Assembly (NCBI GenBank): GCA_022376465.1
Contig: JACDTU010000015.1
Coordinates: 930,001 to 994,000, forward strand
DNA length: 64,000 bases
Source of the DNA: Cubamyces lactineus
Lineage: Eukaryota; Basidiomycota; Agaricomycetes; Polyporales; Polyporaceae
Direction of reading: 5' to 3'
Within the stretch, counting starts at the first letter, position 1. Each line of letters begins with the position of its first letter. The notes beneath the pieces were generated by a model. That model was given only the letters and a program-made list of their open reading frames with translations. It had not been told where the DNA came from and did no database searches. The position numbers were made by a program, and so were the translations under genes. Shown here in pieces: positions 23,351-33,800 of the stretch.

Positions 23351-23966
23351 CCCAGTGAGTATTTCAGTTTGAGTCTTACTGTTATAGATCAGCATTGAGA
23401 ATGAGCGCTGTGGGAAAAGTCATCAAGAACGTGGAAGGAACAGTCACAATATGAATGGATGGTGTGCCCACAGAAGAAATGGCAGCAGAGGTAGAAGCGG
23501 CGACAGTGAAGGTAGTCCTAGAACAAGCCAAGGAGTCTCAAGAGCCTCAGTGAGAGCATCAGGCTTGGTGTTAGCACCGACCATGACTGGATGTGCGAAA
23601 AAAAGAGACATGGATGTGTGAAGACATAGAAACTGCAGAGGACCAAGAGAGAAATGAGAGAAAAGGCCCAGGAACGTGGGGCAAGGGTCTAACTGAGGCA
23701 ACGGTGTCATAAGTGGGGTCAGTCTACGGTTCTTTGCTTGGTGGGGCTGATGGGTGCATGTAACACACTCAAAAGCAGAAGTATGTATGTCGAAAGCACA
23801 AAGGGTCGCACCTCACAGAAGTGTTGAAAGACCTTCTTACTGACTACCGACAAACTACCCATGGACTACCTTACTCAAAGAAACAATCAAGGATCTTTGA
23901 CTGAGGGCGGTGATGCTAACGATTCTATGAAGATCAAATGAAAGAAATGAGGGGTGACACAGAATA
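23351..23966. other. Unassigned repeat DNA left of the Tc1 element
   Basis: Contains an 88-codon minus-strand frame (23444-23710) that may be Copia-derived but shows no secure motif. A short plus-strand frame begins at 23401 and stops after about 17 codons. The TA at 23965-23966 is the left insertion site of the Tc1 element. Confidence 0.4.
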
Positions 23967-25585
23967 CAGTGACTTACAAAACTATTGCCGTGTTTCGCAC
24001 TTTTTGAATGGGAAGGCTGTATCTCCACCATTTCTGACTCAATGACCATGATTCAACTACCAATAGAAAGGTGTGCATCCTGGCTTTCCCACGGCATATC
24101 AATCACGTGACTTGGAGCTCTGGAAGCGGAGATATTCCCTACTCTTTGGAGCAAGTGCATGACAATAGTTTTGTTGCTGGCCCTGCTTCAGCAACAAATG
24201 TCCCCTTAGAGTGGCCATTATCACATGACTAATAGAGGAGTATCATGTGACATCATCCTAGTTGATCTCCCATCAAAATCTGCCAGCTCATCACTTGAAT
24301 CTCTACCACCACCACCATGCGACCTCTCTCTCAGCAAACTGTGAATGATATTCTCTCTCTGCTCGACCAAGGCCTTTCCTTGAGTCAAATCTCTACCCAA
24401 ACTGGTGTCCACACCTCTACAATCAGCAAGATTCGTTCCAAACTCCGTTTCTACCTTCCAAAGTCCAAGGGAGGCCGTCCATCCAAGCTTTCTTCCACCA
24501 CCATCAACTATGTGTAGCGCCTTATCTGCTCTGGAGAAGCTGATACAGCTGTGGATGTTCAAAAAAAAATTGGAGAATGTCTGCACAAAGCCAGTCTCCA
24601 CTCAAATGGTGTATCGCCATCTCAAGAAGCATGGAATGAAGGCCGTTGTGAAGTGCAAACGCCCGCTTCTTCTGAAGCGTCACATCCATGCACGGCTGGA
24701 CTTTGCTTTGGCCCACCAGGACTGGACTCTGGAGGACTGGAAGAGGGTTATCTGGTCAGATGAGACCAAGATCAATCGTCTGGGGTCAGATGGGAGGAAG
24801 TGGGTGTGGAAGAAGACTGGGGAGGGCCTCAGTTCACGGCTGGTGGAGGGCACAATAAAGTATGGTGGTGGAAGTTTGGTGCTCTGGGGCTGTTTTGGGT
24901 GGGAGGGGCCTGGATATGCGATGAAGATTGAGGGCAAGATGGACACCAACCTCTATGTCAGCATCCTGGAGGATGCACTGCAGGATAGCCTTGAGTATTG
25001 GGGCCAAACTCCCGATGACATTGTCTTCCAGCAGGACAACAATCCCAAGCACACCAGCAAGAAGGCCAAAACCTGGTTCAAAGACCATGGTTTTGAGGTT
25101 ATGGAGTGGCCAGCCCAATCTCCTGACCTCAACCCTATCGAGCACCTCTGGGGTATCCTCAAATGCAAGCTGGCCAGCCACGAGGAGCCACCGGTATCAA
25201 TTGATGAGTTGTGGAAGAGGGTAGAGGCAGAGTGGGAGGAGATTTCAGTCAAGGAGTGCAGGGACTTGATTGAGAGCATGCCTAGGAGGGTTGCAGCTGT
25301 GTTGAAGGCCAAGGGGGGGTACACCAAGTATTAGACTGCCTGAAATGTATGGATCTTGGTCATGATTTGGGCCAGTAACAAAACTATTGCCATGCACTTG
25401 CTCCAAAGAGCAGGGAATATCTCCGCTTCCAGAGCTCCAAGTCACGTGATTGACATGCCGTGGGAAAGCCAGGATGCACACCTTTCTATTGGTAGTTGAA
25501 TCATGGTCATTGAGTCAGAAATGGTGGAGATACAGCCTTCCCATTCAAAAAGTGCGAAACATGGCAATAGTTTTGTAAGTCAATG
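23967..25585 (+). mobile_element. Tc1/mariner element, full length
   Basis: A 1619-bp element between two TA dinucleotides (23965-23966 and 25586-25587). It has long terminal inverted arms of about 216 bp (roughly 23967-24182 and 25368-25585). The ends read CAGTGACTTAC at the left and, as the reverse complement, CATTGACTTAC at the right. Each arm is bounded by inverted copies of a 17-base motif (near 23976, 24158, 25378 and 25560). The transposase gene between the arms is broken, so mobility would need another source of transposase. Confidence 0.93.
24317..25334 (+). pseudogene. Tc1-family DD34E transposase, stop plus frameshift
   Basis: The N-terminal helix-turn-helix is at 24317-24517 (RPLSQQTVNDILSLLDQG ... 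HTSTISKIRSKL). It is cut by a TAG at 24515-24517. The same frame then runs to a run of nine A at about 24558-24566, after which the catalytic domain continues in another frame to 25334. Catalytic residues Asp (WSDETK), Asp (QQDNNPKH) and Glu (NPIEHLW) are intact with the DD34E spacing. The catalytic frame is open but starts out of frame, so the copy is non-autonomous unless the stop is read through and the A-run is slipped. Confidence 0.9.
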
Positions 25586-26782
25586 TATGCCTGGCCCAGA
25601 CTCCGACTCTTCGTCTGGGACTACTGTAAGTCCTGTACTACCTGTGCGCGAGCTAAAGTTCCTCGGCATCTCCCCTACAGTACTTTGAAGCAACTCCCGA
25701 TCCCCATCTCCATGGACCTCATCGAGCAACTCCCGAACTCTGCCGGCTACACCGTGATCCTGGTGGTAGTTGACAGGCTCACTAAGCAAGGTATATTCAT
25801 CCCTACCCACGACATGCTTACAGCCTTGGAGCTAGCAGACTTGTTTGTACTCCATGTGTTCTCCAAGCACGGAGTTCCCTCGCATGTTACCTCCGACCAG
25901 GGCTCGGAGTTCGTCTTGCACTTCTTCCACTCCCTCGGTAAGGCCCTTGACATGCGCCTTCACCTCACCTCCGGTTACCACCCGGAAGGCGACGGTCAAA
26001 CCAAGCGGGTTAACCAGACCCTCGAGCAGTACCTCCGGATCTACTCGAACTACCAGCAGGACAACTGGTCCCAACTCCTTCCCTTGGCGAAGTTCGCGTA
26101 CAACAATGCCCCGTCCGCAACTACCGGCATATCCCCGTCCTTTGTGAACAAAGGCTACAACCCCGCCATCTCCATCTACCCCAAGCGGGACCTCACCTCC
26201 GCTCGAGCTCGCGACTATGCCGTTGACCTCGACAAACTCCACACCCAACTCCAACAGCAGATCTCCGAAGCCCAGGCCCGATACCAAGTACAGGCAGACA
26301 GGCACCGTCTACTGGCACTGGACTTCAAGGTCGGAGATCAGGTCTATGTCCGAGCTCAGCACATCCGGACCACACGTCCCTCCAAAAAGTTGTCCAAGAA
26401 GTTCCTAGGTCCATTCACTATCATTGCGCAGGTTGGAACTCACTCCTTCACTCTCCGACTACTGGACTCTATGTGCGTGGTACACCCAGTTTTCCATGTC
26501 TCGCAACTCGAGCCTGCAACTCCGAACACCATCCCCGGCTGCGTCCAAACTCCGCCACCTCCGATCCTGGTGGACAGAGAACCGGAGTACGAGATTTCGG
26601 AGATCCTTGACTCCAAGATTGACCGCCAGCATCGGAGTTGCCAACTCCTGTACCTAGTCTGATGGGCAGGCTACGAAGGTACAAACGAAGAAACTTCGTG
26701 GATCCTCGCCATGGAGCTCGGACATGCCCAGGAGTTAGTCTCAGACTCCTACTCGGCCTACCCCGACAAACCGGACCTCTAG
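25586..26782 (+). pseudogene. Chromovirus integrase with chromodomain
   Basis: Starts inside the integrase zinc-binding domain (WDYCKSCTTCARAK gives the CxxC pair). The core follows, with Asp in MDLIEQLP, Asp in TSDQGSEFV and the helix GQTKRVNQTLEQYL. The family has Glu at the Lys position of GQTKRVN, so the third catalytic residue is lost. The GPY/F-like module is visible (KFLGPFTIIAQVG, VHPVFHVSQLEPA). A chromodomain follows (PEYEISEILDSK ... WAGYEGTNEETSW), interrupted by an in-frame TGA at 26660-26662. The frame then stays open to the stop at 26780-26782. The stop removes most of the chromodomain, which in chromoviruses directs insertion to marked chromatin. Confidence 0.9.
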
Positions 26783-26902
26783 CTAAGTTGTCTTGAGATT
26801 CACACCAGGGTTTTCTCACCTCTGTTTTTCTCATTCAACTCCGCACTTATACTACAAAAAGTTCTACCTATGTTGGCCATTGTCCAATGTCTGTACTCCG
26901 CC

Positions 26903-28811
26903 CTACTCCGCCATGTCTATGTCCGCTGGTTCCTCCGGCCCCTTTTCCCCCTCCACGCCCTCATCCTGCTCCTCCTCCTCACCGGACTTGCCCTGCACAG
27001 ACTTGTCCGCCAACCCCGTCCCATCTTCCTCCTCCTCCTGTTACACTTTCGAGCGTGACTCTTAAACTATCAAGCCTTAAGACATCAATGAATAGAGAGC
27101 TTGTTTCTATTCAATTACTAGCCCTAGCTTTTCGAAGATAAGCACGTAGTAACTTGTTCAGTTGAAAGTGAGTTAACAAGCAGTCCGAGTTCGTAATTCG
27201 CAAAGAGACTGAAAGCTGAGGGTCGCTCTGTGGCGTCGCCTCTTATATACATGTACAGAGACCAAAGAGAGGAATGTTCTAGCGTATTCAAGGACTTTCT
27301 GGTACGTTGTAGTCAGTGCTAGTTGAACCTAGTACCACAGTGGCAGTGCTGCTGTGCACTGCAGGCGGCTGTGCAGAAGCGACTGTGCACCCCTATATGG
27401 TAAGTATAGAGTAAGTGCTAGAAAGTCCTAGCTGAGACAAGAACGTTCCTGTCCTAAAGAACCGTAGCTACAATCCTAGAGCTCGCCATATCTGTATCGT
27501 ACAGAGAACGTAGCACAAGTCCATGACTAATCGTAAAGTTCGTAAACAGCCTATCGTACATTCGTAACACCTCCCAGTCTGACCCCGCCGCCTGCTCCAG
27601 CGCGTCCACAATCGCATCCTCCCTGTCCTGCAACGTGAACTCCCGCAACACCCACCCAAACTCCGATGCGAGTTCAGACTTGACCACGTCGCGCACGGCC
27701 TCGCCAATGGCGGACTTCAGCTCCTTCCGCACAATCTTGGTGATGGCGTTGCCAAGACCCTGGACCTCCTCCCGCATCATCTCCTCCTGCTGCTCCTCCT
27801 CGTCGACTAGCAGGTTGATGACCCGCCCCGAGGTGCGCCGGTTGCGCTGCATCGCAACAAGCAGGTGCTCGAGGAGCTCGCGGTCAGAGAGCTTCTCCGG
27901 GTCGTCGGACCACCGGAGGTCGGACTTCCCAACCTCTGGAAGTCCGGAGCTGGCGGACGCCCTCAGGCCCGTCGATGAGCCCACGATGCTTGGACCCCGG
28001 GCTACGACCGTCTGTGCTGGTGGGTTAACTCCGGGTGGTGCGACGAAAGCCCACCGGATCTCACCTGGTTGGAGCGGCTTCTCCGCTGCCTTCTTCTTCT
28101 CCTTCTCCTTCCCCTTGCCCTTGTCCGCCCGCACCTTCTCTGAACTCCGTACTCCGGTGGGGGTGGGGGTCTCAAACCCGTCATCGTCAACGACGATGGC
28201 GGCGGACTTGACCTTCTTGCACTGAGGGCTCGGGGCCTCCTCCTTGCACGCAATCTGGGCTTGGATGTCCGCAGGCAACCCGCGAGCCCCGACGCACGCG
28301 TGCGACCGGGCCTTCTGGCATTGGACGCAACTTGACGTCTGTTTGCCCACACGGAACCGGCACGTGATCTGTTTCGCCGCGCACCGGTCGCACTTTGCCC
28401 TGTAAACTCCGCGTTAGCCCGTACTCCATACTCCGTCCTCTAGACGGACTTACCGTGGAACTAGCAACTCCATGTTGTTCTCCTCTTCTTCCTCCGACTC
28501 TGGCTCCTCGTCCTCCGCGGGACGCTTGCTCCCCCACGCGGACGTCCCGGCCTTCTCCAGGGCAGCCTGGCGGAACAGCGCCGCTGCCTTCTGCGCGGCC
28601 TCGTACTCCGCGCGCTCCTTCTCCTCCCGCGCTCGCTCTTCCTCTGCTTTCCGCGCCCTGCAAACCACCATTAGTCCGAACCCCATACCCCGAACTCCGA
28701 CAGCTCCGGTACTTGCGCCTTGGCTGCTGCGGCCTCCTCTGCTGCTGCCTTCATCCGGAGCTGCGTAAGGTGCGCCTCCAGAGCCTGGATGTTGTCGAGG
28801 GTGCTGGACAT
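26903..28811 (-). pseudogene. Antisense zinc-cluster-like gene inside chromovirus
   Basis: Encoded against the sense of the retroelement, between integrase and 3' LTR. Exon 1 (28811-28713) gives a short Ala/Glu-rich helix. Exon 2 (28657-28454) is a coiled-coil-like EERAREEKERAEYEA region with an acidic end. Exon 3 begins at 28399 with C-x2-C-x6-C-x10-C-x2-C-x7-C, which fits the fungal Zn2Cys6 spacing. A long linker and a helical segment follow. Intron 2 (28400-28453) has GT/AG ends and joins the frames. Intron 1 (28658-28712) also has GT/AG ends but leaves the frames one step apart, so this copy may carry a frameshift there. The last exon is split by a solo LTR (27039-27569). On the far side the same frame continues as an acidic tail to a TAG at 26903-26905. 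Function unknown; DNA binding is only suggested by the cysteine pattern. Confidence 0.65.
27039..27569 (+). mobile_element. Solo LTR nested in the antisense gene
   Basis: A 531-bp segment beginning TGTTACACTTTCG and ending ATTCGTAACA, flanked by a perfect 5-bp duplication CCTCC (27034-27038 and 27570-27574). It has a TATA-like CTTATATACATG near 27242-27253. It is not related to the chromovirus LTR but shares core layout with the solo LTR at 5954-6422. Subtracting it and one CCTCC copy makes the antisense gene's reading frame continuous, which independently confirms the boundaries. Confidence 0.9.
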
Positions 28812-28873
28812 GGTGCTGGTGGTGGTAGTAGAGGACAGAGAGCGAGGAAGAACTGGTTAAGTCTCACCCCCGT

Positions 28874-28881
28874 CTTATATA
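28874..28881 (-). promoter_or_regulatory. TATA box of the antisense gene
   Basis: TATATAAG on the minus strand, 63 bases upstream of the proposed ATG (28809-28811). It lies in the chromovirus between the antisense gene and the polypurine tract, so it is not part of an LTR. Confidence 0.5.
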
Positions 28882-29019
28882 CACCTTTCTTCATTGATTC
28901 TGACCCTGCCCCGATTCTTGATCTCTGTTCCCTGGACTCATCGGATTACCTTTTTTTAGACAGACTTCTATTTCCTTTCACTATAGGCCCTCAAGGGTTC
29001 GGGCCTAGGGGGGAGGCAC

Positions 29020-29698
29020 TGTTACGCTCCATGCTGCAACCCCAAAGTCCGAGCCCCGAACCCCTGTACTCCGTTCTTTCGTACTCTGCTCTTCTGTACT
29101 CCGAACCTCCGACTCTGATCTCCGTACTCTGCACTTCGTACTCCGTACTTCGGACTTCCCCCGACCCCATGACTTACATGTCTCAGATAACCCCTCATGG
29201 CGCTACCTACATGAGGCTTTGCTTACTGAGCTATCTGCGATATCTTACCTCTTGGCAAGTTACTTCGTATATTTGTTCTACTCCTTCCTATCCCATACAT
29301 CTCTTATTGTTTCTATCGGGTTCGTGACTTAGTATAAATACTGCCCCGGAATGTAGTAGCTACTCAGTTCGGAAATCTCGTTAAGCTTGTAACCTTGTCT
29401 TACCGGACTTCCAGTCTGTAGTCCAACACTCAACCCCGACCCCCAAGTCCGACCAACCTTCGTTCCCTTCCTACCCTCCCCTCCGACCCGACCCTGTTCC
29501 CAAGTCCGACCCCCGACCTGTTAAGCCCGTACTCCGTAGTCTGCAAATAGAGGACACCGAGTCAGAACCCGTGCGTTACTAATAGTTTCGTGAAAGTCCT
29601 CACACAGTGCTAGTCCGACCTCCAGTCGTACTCTGACCCCAAACTCCGTCCAAGTCCCGACCACCGGAGTTGCACCTCCGGACAGCATGGTCCTAACA
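29020..29698 (+). mobile_element. 3' LTR of the Gypsy chromovirus
   Basis: Follows the polypurine tract (29007-29016) and starts TGTTACGCTCC. It ends GGTCCTAACA and matches the solo LTR at 3705-4461. A TATA box TATAAATA lies at 29333-29340. The hexamer ACTCCG recurs at least five times. Confidence 0.93.
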
Positions 29699-30848
29699 TC
29701 AGCAAATGTTGGCTGAACCAGCACTAAGACATTCTAAGCACACTAATTAGAAAACCACATAGTGGATAAGGATAACTCTTCCAAGGCCAACAATAAGACC
29801 ATATTTATAACTAATTATGACCAAACTATGATAATTGGTAAGTGAGGTTTTTCCTGATGGACATGGTGATGGGTGTGAGAGGAGGATGGGTAGTCTTTGG
29901 GAATAATTGTGATGATTGCCCCTCTCCTGTGGAAGAATCCCTGGACACCATGCCTAGAGATGGTATAATGGTGCTTAATTGGGGTGTTGGTGTGATGATG
30001 TGTAATGTTGGGCCCCAGTAGGGCTTGCTGTTGGAGAGAGTAAAAAGGTGTAAAAATTCACAGATGGGTCTCTTCCCACCGTTTCTTGGGTACTCTGGAC
30101 CGGGCTCTTATTGGGCTCGGTGCACTCGTGAGGATGGTGGGTAAGAAAGACTTACCCACCAGGCACCCAGACCCCAAACAACTAGGGTGCCGTACACTTG
30201 CATAGATAATACAAATATTTTAGTAATCTACGTGGATGGTGCAAGTAGTGCCATCCTTCTCTTGGTTTTGGATAGTGCTCAGCACATGTCCAGTGCGGAT
30301 TCAGTGCTAGTTGCACTGAATCCTTACAAGCTCCCCTGCCTTCAGAGGTTTGCCAATGTATGTCTAGTTCAACACCATAATGTGCAAATGGACCATCATA
30401 CAGAGATAGCACATACAGTGTTCCAAAGATCCACAATTGGCATCTAATACATGTGTTTTGCATATATGCAACAAGGCCCTTACATAGGTCAGTGACCCCA
30501 GTGTTAACACACAGTCCACCTAGACATGCAGTAAGATTGCCATGCAGTAAGAATGCCATGCAGTAAGATTGCACAGGCATTACTTTGCACAACACACAAG
30601 GCATATTCATCACTCCGCATCCAGAGCACTTGATTTCATACTTGCATCAAAGCCAATGTCAAAGTAGCAGAACGAATGCAGTCGCAAGCTAGTGAGGATG
30701 CTGGCATACACAGATACATAGGAAGGCCTCAAAACACATAGGTAGGAACAAGAACGCGCGCACTATCATATAGACGTACAGTGGAATTGGCTTGGGGTAG
30801 GTCATGGAACGTAGACATGGTCGTGAGATAAAGAAGTAAGTAGACAAT
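29699..30848. other. Repeat/gene-space transition, no assignable gene
   Basis: DNA between the LTR and the first host gene. The minus-strand frame 30182-30613 has no recognised motif. Base composition shifts towards the GC-rich gene space after about 30,750. A small tandem repeat lies at 30525-30572. Confidence 0.5.
30525..30572 (+). repeat. Three-copy 16-bp tandem repeat
   Basis: CATGCAGTAAGATTGC occurs three times without spacer (30525-30540, 30541-30556, 30557-30572). The middle copy has one T-to-A change. Confidence 0.95.
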
Positions 30849-33800
30849 CTAACGGAAAGGGGGGTTACGCGATGACGACGACGGGCCACCTGCCTGTGCA
30901 GGCGCCCTCTGGGCATGTTCATGTTGTTGCTCCCACAACATCTCAGCCCACAGCGGATTTGGAGGTATTCTGCCAACCATTGCGCGCAGGACCTCCACCC
31001 TGTGATACAATGCTTCAGCCTCATGAACTGAATCGTGAACTTACATGCTCACCATCGTTGCTTCTCATTGTCGCTATCTGCAAAGAAGACGATATCTTGA
31101 TCAGGTCGGGAATCGACCACCAACCTGAAGGCGTGCTCAACGCCACATAACCTGTCGTCGTCAAACTGGCTACGGGTCGAGACCCCAGAGGCGGGGCTAA
31201 GCACTGGTGAACGATCGTCTTCTACCGCAATTACTTTGCGTAAGTCGATCTTAGCAATCGCGCGCTTCGTAACATCGTTGTAGGCGACCATATCAGCGCC
31301 GACGACTCGGAATCGTCGCCGTTTCCAGGTCTGTACATATCGTAAGTTGTGGGACATCCCAACTTGACGGGATACAGGCTTACCGAGCAGTCGCCCCCAT
31401 TCTGGGTCAACGTACCCTGGTGGTACGTACACTTGTGCCATCGAACGTGGCTCAAGCCTCGGTGGCACTCCTCCAAACTTTGAGGCAACTCGTCCGAGGG
31501 TATACCAGGCAACGGCGGGAGCCTGAACAACTGTAAGACGATCTGGCCGATCTCCATCGCCTTCGCGGAAGAGCCGACTTCAAGCCGCTGGCCAATGAGT
31601 GGGAACGCAGTCTCGAGGAGTCGTGTGTCACAATGGGGAGCCACGTCCTTGAATGAGATGAACGCGCGCGCCAGCGAGCCGTCGGGCTTCAAGTAGCGGG
31701 CGAGGTTCTCTTTCAGCTCGAAGCGCGGTGGAGGTGGTGGAGGAGCAAGTGAAGGAGCCGGAAGCACGACCTTGGCCTTCTTCGGAGAACCGAGACCGAG
31801 GAAGCTGCGCATCCCACCGCTCTTCGAAGAACCGCCGCCTTTCGATGCAGGTGGAGGGAGAGGCTGGGGAGGCGGGCGGGCAGCAGGTGGCGGCTGATTC
31901 GCTTTGAACTGCGCGACGATGTGCGGGTCCCTACAAACCTTGATCGTCAGTGTAAACTCGAGCTTGCTGTGCTCGATCCTGGGAGACCAGTTAGTAATCA
32001 GCAAGTGATGTGAGGCCTTGACACGCTCACAGTTCAAATTCCTGGTCGATGCGACATTCCCGGCCCAAAGTGGTCTCGGGAGTCGTAACGAAATGGATCC
32101 CGTTGTTCAGTGTGCAAGTGATTGCCGTCTCTTGATCGGGGATGGGCACTTGAAGGCCCTTCAGACCAATGACTACAATCAAGCATCAGCATTATCGACT
32201 GTCCTAGGCTATCATACGCTATCCATCGCGAAAGGAAAACCAACTCACCTCGGACGAACACTTTGCCATGGGTCTTGCCAGCGTTCCCCTGCGCGCGAAG
32301 TTGCTTGATTTGCTTCGCATACTCATTCTGCGGATGGTTCAATCAACGTATGTTAGCTGACGTCTCGGGAGATGTGGTAGAGTACCGACCATATCTGACG
32401 GTCTCCGCAGGGTTCTCCAAGCTTTGCCTGCGTCAACTTCGCCAGCGCCGCCCATGTGTGAGATTCGATCGCCGTCCGATGACGCGTATATCGTTTCCGA
32501 GTGCTCACGCACATGATACTTCTGCTCATAAAGGTCGTCAGTTCATGTAGGCATATGAATTCAACACTAGTGACGTACCGTACGCGCGGGAGCTTCAAGC
32601 TTCTTGAGCTCCCTATTGATGCTATCCGCCAAGGGGTCGTCTTCGCCGCGTAGCGCAGTGATGTCTAACAGAGCGTTGTCGCGCATCGCTGCAGCACGCC
32701 TTTGCGACGCTCCCGGGGTACGCGGCAGGATGTTCTCCGCATCGCCGGTACTCATGCTGCGCCGTCGCGTCGGTCGACCCGAACTCGCTGCACTAGGGTG
32801 CAGCATCCCCGGTGAGCCCATGTCGTGTGGCGCACCTGCCCCCGCCAACGCCGTCGATCGTCTCTTCATCAGAGGCTCGTCGTCATCGCTGTCTTCTTCG
32901 AGCCGCCTAGCTTCGCGCTTTTTGGCCTTGATGAGCTCCTCGCGAGCACGAATGGCCTGCTTCGCAGGTGGCTCTCCCGATGCAACGTTCCCTCCACCGT
33001 TGATCCGCTTCTCTCCCACCGCCCGCCACCCGCCCTCTGGAGTGGTCGGCCTAACGAGCTCCTCGTCCACGTCGATCTTCATCTCCTCCTCGTCTCTCAG
33101 AATGTCCGGGAGCGCGAATGTTGATGCCTTCACGCCCTCCGTGACTGCTTCTACCCTGAGGCTGGGGAAAGACCGATCGCCAGGTTCAGATTCGGAAAGC
33201 AGGGAGAGGTCGGTAGCGGCAGTGGTGTCTATCTGAGCGCCCTGAGCCATGTCCTCCATGAGCTTATCCAGTGCACTGACGTCGCCCAAGTACATGCTAC
33301 TTCGGCGCACGCTGAGATCCCTCAAGCCCGCAGCGGCAGGCGGTCGGTTGCCCAATCCTGGTGCTGGCCCGGCGCCCAGGCTTGGACCCATGTGACGAGA
33401 AGTCGGACGCATGTCTAGGCCGGCACTTACACTCATACCCTCCTCGCCCAACGCGAACCCGTGCTCAAAGTCCAGTTCAAGTCCTTCAAACGCCCGCTTC
33501 GCGTCCAAGGGAGCATTGGTCTCAGCACCGAGGACTGACGCGTCTACGCTATGCGCACGAGGGGCGATGCTGGGACGGGGAGGGTCTATCGGCTGCGGCT
33601 CTGGGTCAATGGTCAGGACACCGTCGTGTGTAGGATTCTGACCACGAGTCATGAGCGGTGGTATAGGGGCAGTAGGTAGCTGAGAGTCGGGCTCCGTCAC
33701 ATTTGATGCGTCCATGTCGTCCTCTACGCTTTCCTGCCCTGCGTCCGGATCCAAAAGTTCCTGCTGCACGTTAGTGGCAGAGGAACGACCGGGAGATTCT

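Larger units (their letters stand above)
25586..29698 (+). mobile_element. Gypsy chromovirus, 3' part with LTR
   Basis: Contains, in order: the integrase C-terminal two thirds with chromodomain (25586-26782), a gene on the opposite strand (26903-28811) interrupted by a nested solo LTR, a polypurine tract (AGGGGGGAGG, 29007-29016) and the 3' LTR (29020-29698). The 5' LTR, gag, protease and RT are not in the window, because the element is cut at the Tc1 insertion. The integrase region is CG-rich compared with neighbouring relics, suggesting a young copy. The same family left the solo LTR at 3705-4461. Confidence 0.88.

Noticed and set aside
27454..28350. 298-codon minus-strand open frame taken as one intact gene
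   Set aside because: Its last 39 or so codons lie inside the nested LTR (27039-27569) and its start is inside exon 3 of a spliced gene, so it is not a natural gene unit.
28187..28663. 158-codon minus-strand frame rich in Gly and Arg
   Set aside because: It reads across a GT/AG intron in the wrong frame. The neighbouring frame has the coiled-coil and the cysteine cluster.
28395..29327. 310-codon plus-strand frame ending in the chromovirus LTR
   Set aside because: It overlaps the antisense gene and runs into the LTR. Its sequence is Pro/Ser-rich shadow of CG-rich DNA with no motifs.
30525..30572. CRISPR-like array
   Set aside because: The repeats abut without spacers and the DNA is eukaryotic. 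It is a minisatellite-like repeat.
30182..30613. 143-codon minus-strand frame before the bud4-like gene
   Set aside because: Cys/Leu-rich without recognisable domain and overlapping tandem repeats. Not supported as a gene.
32604..33236. Plus-strand frame of 210 codons, Ser/Arg-rich
   Set aside because: It is the reverse-strand shadow of the disordered part of the bud4-like gene.
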